Source of the DNA: an uncultured Collinsella sp.
Lineage (GTDB): Bacteria > Actinomycetota > Coriobacteriia > Coriobacteriales > Coriobacteriaceae
DNA: 19,214 nt
Direction: 5' to 3'
NCBI GenBank assembly: GCA_900754445.1
Contig: CAAECW010000068.1
Span: forward strand, 1 to 19,214
Shown: positions 14,118-19,214 of the stretch, piece by piece
How the letters are laid out: the number at the start of each line of letters is the position of its first letter
Numbering within the stretch: position 1 is the first letter of the stretch
Program-made: the position numbers and the translations under genes
Notes under the pieces: generated by a model
What the model saw: only the letters and a program-made list of their open reading frames with translations
The model's database searches: none
Told to the model about the DNA's origin: nothing

Positions 14118-15413
14118 TTATTTGGCGCCTTGCATGACCTCGTCAAGGGTAACGCTGACGGCGTGCTGCGTCGGGACCCAGTCGACCTTCAGGAACAGCG
14201 CGGCCACCGTGATGGGGATATAGCTGAACATAAAGATCGGGAAGGTAAACAGGTTAGTCACCAGACGCCACTTTTGCGCGCAGTGAATGTGCTTGTACTC
14301 AAAGATAGTCGTGAGCAGCGCCAGGATAAAGAAAGTCAGATACATCATGGCGAAGGTCATAATGAGCGAAGCGGCACAGGCCTGCATCTCGACTTCGGTA
14401 GCCAAAAAGCCGTGCGAGAGTCCACCCACGATCAGGAACGTCGCATTGGCGAGCATCGAGATGAGCGACAGCAGCATACCCGGGGCGATCGTCATGAACA
14501 TGTCGTAGGCGGCAAAGCGATGGTAGCGGAAGGTCGACTTGACCAGGTGCTTACCGTAAGTAAAGAACACCTGGTAGAAGCCCTTGGTCCAACGCATGCG
14601 CTGTTTCCAGGACGCCTTAAACGTCACGGGTTGTTCGTCAAAGAACTCCGCCGGCGCATAGCCAATGCGAATGCCGTGAATGGCGCAGAACGTGGTGAAC
14701 TGAATGTCCTCGGTCAGCGTGTGGAACTGCCAACCGTGCATGCCCTCGATAACGCTGGCGGAGATGAGGTAGCCCGAACCCGAAACAGCGCAGGACGTCT
14801 TGCAGATATTACGCGCGTTGTTGAGGAAGCGCGCCTCGCGTAGATACCACGTGGCATTAGCAGCCGAGATCCACGAGCTGCCGAAGTTCTTGGAATTGCG
14901 ATAGCTCGTGACCACATGGAAGCCCTGGTCAAAGGCATCATTCATCTTGGAAACGTAATCGCGGGAGATAACGTTATCGGCATCGAAGATAAAGTAGCCC
15001 TCAAACGTGTCGGGATACTCGTTGAGAATGCGGTCGAAGCCAAAGTCCATGACCCAGCTCTTGCCCTTGCGGGCCAGGTCATTGCGCTCGTAAACAATGG
15101 CACCGGCCTCGCGCGCGAGCTGCGCCGTGTTGTCGGTGCAGGCATCGGCGACCACGAAAACCTCGATGAGCTCGGACGGATAATCCTGGTCCTTGATGGA
15201 GCGAACGAGGTTGGCGATCACGGCCTCCTCATTATGCGCCGCGATAAAAAAGGCATAGCGATGGAGTTTTTTGGCCTTGGGAGGCGCGACCTCGCCACGA
15301 AGAGCGCCAATGACAAAGAAGACCACCTGGTACAGAAAGCAGACCGTGAGCAGCGTGACGACAATCTGGTTGAAGATCACGATGGGTGTGTTGGTTTGTA
15401 AAAAGGCGAGCAT
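14118..15413 (-). CDS. Processive family 2 glycosyltransferase (membrane)
   Basis: A 431-aa membrane glycosyltransferase. An N-terminal helix (about 12-37) is followed by a cytosolic GT-A domain: FFIAAHNEEAVIANLVRSIKDQ (55-76), VVADACTDNT (87-96), DAD (144-146) for nucleotide-sugar and metal, TED (234-236) as the likely catalytic base, and QRMRW (271-275), the QxxRW signature of processive synthases. Four to five membrane helices follow (about 303-405). This resembles hyaluronan/cellulose/poly-GlcNAc synthase-type enzymes, but the sugar and product cannot be read from sequence. The start at 15413 has GGGAG upstream; an in-frame TTG at 15428 lacks one. It is a single gene with its own terminator and a possible promoter, without polysaccharide export genes beside it. 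Confidence 0.88.
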   Translation of the reverse strand: MLAFLQTNTPIVIFNQIVVTLLTVCFLYQVVFFVIGALRGEVAPPKAKKLHRYAFFIAAHNEEAVIANLVRSIKDQDYPSELIEVFVVADACTDNTAQLAREAGAIVYERNDLARKGKSWVMDFGFDRILNEYPDTFEGYFIFDADNVISRDYVSKMNDAFDQGFHVVTSYRNSKNFGSSWISAANATWYLREARFLNNARNICKTSCAVSGSGYLISASVIEGMHGWQFHTLTEDIQFTTFCAIHGIRIGYAPAEFFDEQPVTFKASWKQRMRWTKGFYQVFFTYGKHLVKSTFRYHRFAAYDMFMTIAPGMLLSLISMLANATFLIVGGLSHGFLATEVEMQACAASLIMTFAMMYLTFFILALLTTIFEYKHIHCAQKWRLVTNLFTFPIFMFSYIPITVAALFLKVDWVPTQHAVSVTLDEVMQGAK

Positions 15414-15450
15414 GCAGGCTCCCAGCAACGCGTAACGTAAACAATCGTAT

Positions 15451-15477
15451 ATCTTACCGCAGGCTTACCGAGTTCAA
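15451..15477 (-). promoter_or_regulatory. Candidate promoter region with paired direct repeats upstream of the glycosyltransferase
   Basis: On the minus strand TTGAAC (15477-15472, 4/6 or better) precedes TAAGAT (15456-15451, 4/6) with a short 15-base spacer. The spacer and -10 carry a 7-bp direct repeat (CTTACCG on the plus strand at 15453-15459 and 15464-15470) with an 11-bp period, as expected for a protein contacting one face of the helix. Confidence 0.3.
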
Positions 15478-15495
15478 GAAACCACCTAATACTGG

Positions 15496-16509
15496 CTAGG
15501 CTTCGAGAAGACCGAGCTGCGGAACGATTTCATCTCCAACGGCCGTGCGACCGAGCGAGCGCGGAGCCAGATCGTCGAGAACCGCAGCGAGATCCCACGG
15601 CAACTCGTCGCGGCACTCAATGCGCTCCCCCGTCACGGGATGGTCGAACGCCACGCGCCAGGAATGAAGGAACTGCCTGGTCAGGCCCTGGTCGGCGCGC
15701 GCATCGCACTTGCCGTAGAGTGGATCGCCCACGCAGGCGTGGTTGATATGACGCATATGCACGCGAATCTGGTGCGTGCGACCGGTAAACAGATGGCACT
15801 CAACGAGCGTATAACCATCGTCAAAGCGCGTGGAATCAAAGCGCTCGAGGACTTTAAAGGTCGTAATGGCCTGACGGGCAAAGGGGTCGTCCGAAACCGC
15901 CATCTTGACGCGGTCGCGCGTAGAACGGGCGATACCGGTATTGATGGTGCCCTCGTCCATGGCGATGTGCCCGTGGACAAGCGTGATATAGCGGCGGTCG
16001 AGCGTACGCGTGCGAATGAGATTTTGAAGCGCGCGCTGGGTGTCGTCGTCTTTTGCCGCGAGCATAAGGCCCGAGGTATCGCGATCCAGGCGATGCACGA
16101 TGCCGGGGCGGTCCTCACCCTGCACGGTACCAAGATGATCGATACCGCAGTGGTAGACCAAGGCGTTCGCAAGCGTGCCGCTCTCGTGGCCGCGGGCGGG
16201 ATGGCACACCAGGCCACGCTGCTTGGAGAGCACAATGAGATAGTCGTCCTCATAGCGAATGTCGAGCGGGATGGCCTCGGGAATCACATCGGTGGGATCG
16301 TGCGGCTCGGGCAAATCGACCGAAATACGGTCGCCGGCTCGCACGGCGTGCTTTTTAGACAGGCAGGTCTCGCCATTGACACATACGGCACCGCCCTCAA
16401 TCAGATGCGCGCAGGAAGAGCGCGTAGGGCAGCCGTCATTGGAGCCCAGATAGGCGTCAAGACGCTGACCAGCGGCATCGTCGGCAACAAGGATATGGAT
16501 GTCGGCCAT
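15496..16509 (-). CDS. RluD-type rRNA pseudouridine synthase
   Basis: A 337-aa RluA-family enzyme isomerising uridine in RNA (RluD-type members act on 23S rRNA helix 69). An N-terminal S4 RNA-binding domain (about 14-65, RLDAYLGS, AHLIEGGAVCVNG) is followed by the catalytic domain with GIVHRLDRDTSG (137-148, catalytic Asp142), RRYITLVHG and the FTGRTHQIRVHM C-terminal signature. Length is normal. The ATG at 16509 overlaps the lspA stop by one base (TAATG), the common lspA-rluD pairing. The tail after about 305 is family-specific and has no motif. RluD is likely but RluA/RluC specificity is not excluded. Confidence 0.93.
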   Translation of the reverse strand: MADIHILVADDAAGQRLDAYLGSNDGCPTRSSCAHLIEGGAVCVNGETCLSKKHAVRAGDRISVDLPEPHDPTDVIPEAIPLDIRYEDDYLIVLSKQRGLVCHPARGHESGTLANALVYHCGIDHLGTVQGEDRPGIVHRLDRDTSGLMLAAKDDDTQRALQNLIRTRTLDRRYITLVHGHIAMDEGTINTGIARSTRDRVKMAVSDDPFARQAITTFKVLERFDSTRFDDGYTLVECHLFTGRTHQIRVHMRHINHACVGDPLYGKCDARADQGLTRQFLHSWRVAFDHPVTGERIECRDELPWDLAAVLDDLAPRSLGRTAVGDEIVPQLGLLEA

Positions 16510-17108
16510 TAGCGCTCATTCCTTTCGCGAATCTTGCGGGCACGCTCCCCACGCTGCTGGGCCTTGCGCTTAGCGCGGGCCTCGTCACGGGCGTTAAGCT
16601 CGGCGGTCGCATCGACCTCACGGGCAGCGGGGCTCAAGAACATGTAACCGAAGAGGGCGAGCACGACGCCCAAGGTAATGCCGATATCGGCCACATTAAA
16701 GACGGGGAAGTCGACGAAGGTGGTGGCAATAAAATCGGTCACGAAGCCAAAGGCCAAACGATCGATAGCGTTGCCGATAGCACCGCCCGCAACCATCGCC
16801 ATGCCCACAACCTCCAAGCGAGCAAGCTGGGGCGCGCGAAGCAAGTACACGGCAATGGCGACAATGACCGCAAGCGCCAGCAAAGCAAACGCAACGCCAT
16901 GCCCCTCGCCCATGCTAAAGGCAGCACCGATATTGCGGACAAACAGGAAGTCGATCACACCGGGGATAACAGTCACATGCAAAGCGTCGCCCACGGCACG
17001 AACCGCAAGCTTGGTCAGCTGATCAAAAAGCAGCACAACCAGCACCACCCCACCAGCAACACCTAACCGCCAGCGCAAAGGCGGCGTCATATCCCCAGCA
17101 CGACCCAA
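16509..17108 (-). CDS. lspA: Lipoprotein signal peptidase (signal peptidase II)
   Basis: A 199-aa integral membrane aspartyl protease that removes signal peptides from prolipoproteins after lipidation. Four membrane helices are evident (about 16-30, 70-90, 98-115, 143-160). Conserved motifs are LLFDQLTK, VRNIGAAFS (58-66), GGAIGNAIDR with catalytic Asp116, and FNVAD with catalytic Asp141. The last 40 residues are a highly charged Arg/Lys/Glu tail (ARAKRKAQQRGERARKIRER) beyond the usual end. A TTG at 17108 has AGGGGA at 5 bases and is preferred; the ATG at 17090 would give 193 aa and has a poorly spaced GGGG. It forms a two-gene unit with the pseudouridine synthase. Confidence 0.93.
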   Translation of the reverse strand: MGRAGDMTPPLRWRLGVAGGVVLVVLLFDQLTKLAVRAVGDALHVTVIPGVIDFLFVRNIGAAFSMGEGHGVAFALLALAVIVAIAVYLLRAPQLARLEVVGMAMVAGGAIGNAIDRLAFGFVTDFIATTFVDFPVFNVADIGITLGVVLALFGYMFLSPAAREVDATAELNARDEARAKRKAQQRGERARKIRERNER

Positions 17109-17160
17109 AGAAATCCCCTACCCTCAAGATCATCGAATTACGTTTAATACAAAGAACTAT

Positions 17161-17166
17161 CTTATA
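17161..17166 (-). promoter_or_regulatory. Candidate -10 element for lspA-rluD
   Basis: TATAAG on the minus strand (5/6 to consensus) lies in an AT-rich stretch about 52 bases before the lspA start and after the ileS terminator. No good -35 is seen at 16-18 bases upstream, so only the -10 is offered. Confidence 0.35.
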
Positions 17167-17220
17167 TTGCCATACGCAGAACGCACGACATATCCACCAA
17201 CGCAAGCGAAATAACCAGCT

Positions 17221-17259
17221 AAAAACGAAAGCGACATTCCGAATAACGGAATGTCGCTT
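17221..17259 (-). terminator. Intrinsic terminator ending the ileS transcript
   Basis: A perfect 13-bp inverted repeat (AAGCGACATTCCG at 17229-17241, CGGAATGTCGCTT at 17247-17259) with a 5-base loop. On the minus strand it runs into TTTCGTTTTT. It separates the ileS 3' region from the lspA promoter. On the plus strand the downstream U content is poor, so the minus orientation is preferred. Confidence 0.88.
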
Positions 17260-17264
17260 AATAG

Positions 17265-17291
17265 CTTTCGACTAAAAACGCAAGTCGAAAG
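17265..17291 (-). repeat. Second stem-loop upstream of the ileS terminator
   Basis: CTTTCGACT (17265-17273) and AGTCGAAAG (17283-17291) form a perfect 9-bp stem with a 9-base loop, only 5 bases from the main terminator on the minus strand. Its loop, not its tail, holds the T-run, so it is probably part of the 3'-UTR fold rather than a separate terminator. Confidence 0.6.
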
Positions 17292-17343
17292 AAAGCCTCT
17301 AGCTCCAGCAATGGAAACGCCGCGTTATCGTCACCAACAGCGA

Positions 17344-17441
17344 AAACGTCCCTAAGCGAGCAAGGTGACGTGAAAGAGGAGGGAAGCGTACTTTGGTACG
17401 CGACCGACGATTGAACGTCAGATTGCCGCTTAGGGGCGTTT
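17344..17441. ncRNA. Candidate structured RNA / branched inverted-repeat element in the ileS 3' region
   Basis: Nested complementary blocks define a rod of about 98 bases. The outer stem is 17344-17358 with 17427-17441 (15 bp, one U-G on the plus strand, A-C on the minus). Next come GCAA/TTGC (17360-17363, 17423-17426), a 2x2 internal loop, TGACGT/ACGTCA (17366-17371, 17415-17420), a large purine-rich/complement internal loop (17372-17385 and 17402-17414), and a terminal hairpin GCGTAC-TTTG-GTACGC (17386-17401). No open reading frame with coding character is present. CGTCACC at 17329-17335 can alternatively pair with GGTGACG at 17364-17370. The strand is uncertain: wobble pairing slightly favours plus, transcription from ileS to its terminator favours minus. 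It may be an RNA, or a repeated extragenic element. Confidence 0.55.
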
Positions 17442-17450
17442 GCAGCGTCG

Positions 17451-17485
17451 GTAGGTTACGGCGTTCTACGAACGCCGCAACCTAC
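17451..17485 (-). repeat. Hairpin spanning the ileS stop codon
   Basis: Arms 17451-17466 and 17470-17485 pair over 16 positions with a 3-base loop and a single non-Watson-Crick position that is G-U on the minus strand. The ileS TAG (17484-17482) lies within the 5' arm of the mRNA hairpin. There is no U-tract, so it is not a classical terminator; it could protect the mRNA 3' end or mark the start of the structured 3' UTR. Confidence 0.7.
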
Positions 17486-19214
17486 AAAGCATCGGCGCAG
17501 CGCTTGCAAATATGAGCGTGGCCGTTGTACTCGCCGACGGTGGTGCGGTAGTTCCAGCAACGGTCGCAGCACTCGCCCTCGGCAGCATCAATGCAGACGG
17601 AAAGCTCTTCGCCCTGGGTCAGCTCAACATCGGAGACGATGTAGAACTCGGCCAGGTCGACGGCCTTATCACCGGTCAGCAGCGCGTACATCTCGGCGGG
17701 AACGACCGCCTTGACGCGGACCTGCTGGCTCTTAGTGAAGGTGCCGGCAGAACGGGCATCCTCAAGGGCCTTGGTCACGGCGCTACGGAGCTCGAGCGAA
17801 GCCTCGAGCACGCCCTCAAACTCATTGGCCTCGTCGACCGTGATGGGCGACTTGTACCAATCGAGCAGCGCGGCGTACTTCTGGTGATCGACGCAGCCGG
17901 CGGGCGCATATGCCATGGCCTCGTCGACGGTATAGGACAGGATCGGCTGCAGGTCGCGCATGAGCATCGAGAAGAGCTCGGCCAGCACGGTCTGGGCACT
18001 GCGGCGCTCGAGCGAGCCGGGCTTGTCGCAGTACAGACGATCCTTCAGGGCGTCGAGATACACGTTGGAAAGCTCGGTAACCACGAAGTCATAGAGCGCA
18101 CGGTAGGCGCGCGGGAACTCATAGCTGGCGTAGGCGTCGTCGACCTCGGCCTGGACCTGGGTCAGACGGGCAACCATGAGCTTGTCGAGCGGCAGCAGGT
18201 CGGCAAAGGCGACGCCGTCGGTCTCGGGCTCAAACTGACCCTCGAGCTCGGAGAGCAAGAAGCGCAGCGTGTTGCGGAAACGACGATAGGCATCGGACGT
18301 ACGAGCGAGAATCTCATGGTCGATGGAGACGTCGGAGCTGGTGTCGACGGAGGCAACCCAGAGACGGATGATGTCAGCGCCCATCTCGTCGCAGACCTTG
18401 TTGGGGTCGATGACGTTGCCGAGCGACTTGGACATCTTGCGGCCCTGGCCATCGAGCGTGAAGCCCTGCGAGACGACCGCCTTGTACGGAGCATGGCCGT
18501 TGGCACCCACCGAGGTGAGCAGCGAGCTCTGGAACCAACCGCGATGCTGGTCGGAGCCCTCGAGATACACGTCAGCCGGGTACTCAAGCTCGGGTCGATA
18601 CTCACAGACGGCCTTCCAGGACACGCCGGAGTCCCACCACACGTCGAGAATGTCCTTATCAGCCTTGAGGTGATGGCCGCCACACTTGGGGCAAACGCAA
18701 GCCTCGCCCAGGTAACTCTCGGGAGCGTCGGTGAACCAGGCGTCGGAGCCCTTCTCGTGGAAGAGCTTGATGACGGCGTCGAGCGTGGCGTCGTTCATAA
18801 CCTTCTCGCCGCAGTCGGCGCAGGTGTAGCTCGGGATGGGCACACCCCAGTTGCGCTGACGGCTAATGCACCAGTCGGGACGCTGCTCGACCATGGCGCC
18901 GATGCGGTTGGCCGCGTGGGCCGGATACCACTTGACGTTCTCGCGGACCTCTTTGCCAGCCTGCTCGCGCAGACCGGTCTTGTCCATCGAGACAAACCAC
19001 TGGTCGGTAGCACGGAAAAGCACCGGATGCTTGCAGCGCCAGCAGTGCGGATAGCTGTGCGTGATCTTCTTCTCAAGAACCAGGGTGCCGCGCTCGCGCA
19101 GGAACTCGATGATGTGCAGGTTGGCCTCGTCGGTGTCCATACCGCTGAAGGGGCCACCGGTGCCAAACTCCTCGCCGGTGTAGAACTTGCCGTCGTCATC
19201 GACCGGCATGCAGA
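17482..19214 (-). CDS. ileS: Isoleucine--tRNA ligase, 5' end beyond window
   Basis: The C-terminal 577 or so codons of a class I synthetase charging tRNA-Ile; the frame is open at 19214. Visible are the PVDDDGKFY segment at the edge of the editing domain, HCWRCKHPVLFRATDQWF, RQRNWGVPIPS, a CxxC...CPKCGG metal-binding insert, DVWWDSGVSW, EGSDQHRGWFQSSLL, the GRKMSKSLGN nucleotide-binding loop, the anticodon-binding helical domain (from about FRNTLRFLLSEL), and the C-terminal zinc finger CDRCW...CKRCADAL. This arrangement is that of bacterial (type 1) IleRS. The N-terminal HIGH motif and any T-box leader would be upstream, outside the window. Its transcript appears to end at the terminator at 17229-17259. 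Confidence 0.96.
   Translation of the reverse strand, partial: CMPVDDDGKFYTGEEFGTGGPFSGMDTDEANLHIIEFLRERGTLVLEKKITHSYPHCWRCKHPVLFRATDQWFVSMDKTGLREQAGKEVRENVKWYPAHAANRIGAMVEQRPDWCISRQRNWGVPIPSYTCADCGEKVMNDATLDAVIKLFHEKGSDAWFTDAPESYLGEACVCPKCGGHHLKADKDILDVWWDSGVSWKAVCEYRPELEYPADVYLEGSDQHRGWFQSSLLTSVGANGHAPYKAVVSQGFTLDGQGRKMSKSLGNVIDPNKVCDEMGADIIRLWVASVDTSSDVSIDHEILARTSDAYRRFRNTLRFLLSELEGQFEPETDGVAFADLLPLDKLMVARLTQVQAEVDDAYASYEFPRAYRALYDFVVTELSNVYLDALKDRLYCDKPGSLERRSAQTVLAELFSMLMRDLQPILSYTVDEAMAYAPAGCVDHQKYAALLDWYKSPITVDEANEFEGVLEASLELRSAVTKALEDARSAGTFTKSQQVRVKAVVPAEMYALLTGDKAVDLAEFYIVSDVELTQGEELSVCIDAAEGECCDRCWNYRTTVGEYNGHAHICKRCADAL

Noticed and set aside
17372..17405. T-box-like text (TTTGGTACGCG) downstream of ileS
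   Set aside because: It is in the 3' region of ileS and on the wrong strand to control it. The T-box TGGNACCGCG core is not matched, and no specifier/antiterminator arrangement is seen.
1..19214. CRISPR arrays, tRNAs, rRNAs, insertion sequences, prophage or defence islands
   Set aside because: No regularly spaced repeats, cloverleaf candidates, transposase-like genes or phage genes were recognised; gene order looks like core chromosome.

Overview
The window reads as a moderately GC-rich (by eye, high-50s percent) bacterial chromosome segment in which every convincing gene lies on the minus strand, so transcription runs from high to low coordinates. Gene content and protein style (a SigB/SigF-type sigma factor with an RsbW-like partner, a coriobacterial-looking HD phosphohydrolase, short dense operons) suggest a Coriobacteriia gut actinobacterium, most likely Collinsella. 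That assignment is inference; no rRNA or other marker is present. No tRNA, rRNA, CRISPR array, transposase or phage gene was found.

Layout in the direction of transcription, right to left. The right edge holds the 3' part of ileS. It is followed by the only long gene-free stretch (17109-17481, 373 bp). This contains a hairpin built over the ileS stop codon, a branched inverted-repeat structure of about 98 bp, a third stem-loop, and a strong intrinsic terminator. Next come lspA and rluD with a 1-base overlap, then a processive family 2 glycosyltransferase with its own terminator. Then a short A24 prepilin peptidase, an HD-domain dNTPase (dgt-like) and rarA follow in the same direction. A stress-sigma module follows: a DUF948 membrane coiled-coil protein, an RsbW-like protein, a SigB/SigF-type sigma factor and an AI-2E family membrane protein, joined by stop/start overlaps or a 1-base gap and ended by an intrinsic terminator. 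A candidate alaS promoter overlaps that terminator and starts a tightly packed run alaS-ruvX-mltG-yqeG-aroK-aroB. Finally, the N-terminal two thirds of an M24 Xaa-Pro peptidase runs off the left edge, probably with its own promoter.

Functionally the window is mostly housekeeping: two aminoacyl-tRNA synthetases, lipoprotein maturation, rRNA pseudouridylation, septal and glycan-strand processing (MltG), replication-fork maintenance (RarA, RuvX) and dNTP control.

Three things stand out. First, the gene in the aroB position encodes a full-length dehydroquinate-synthase-like protein that has lost all three metal-binding residues and most other active-site motifs, although the adjacent shikimate kinase is intact. 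Second, the RsbW-like protein beside the sigma factor lacks the N-box asparagine and the glycine boxes of the ATP site, so it is unlikely to be a kinase. Third, the ileS 3' region carries a structured element that may be a 3'-UTR-derived or stand-alone RNA; one strand exposes a CCUCCU anti-Shine-Dalgarno-like loop.
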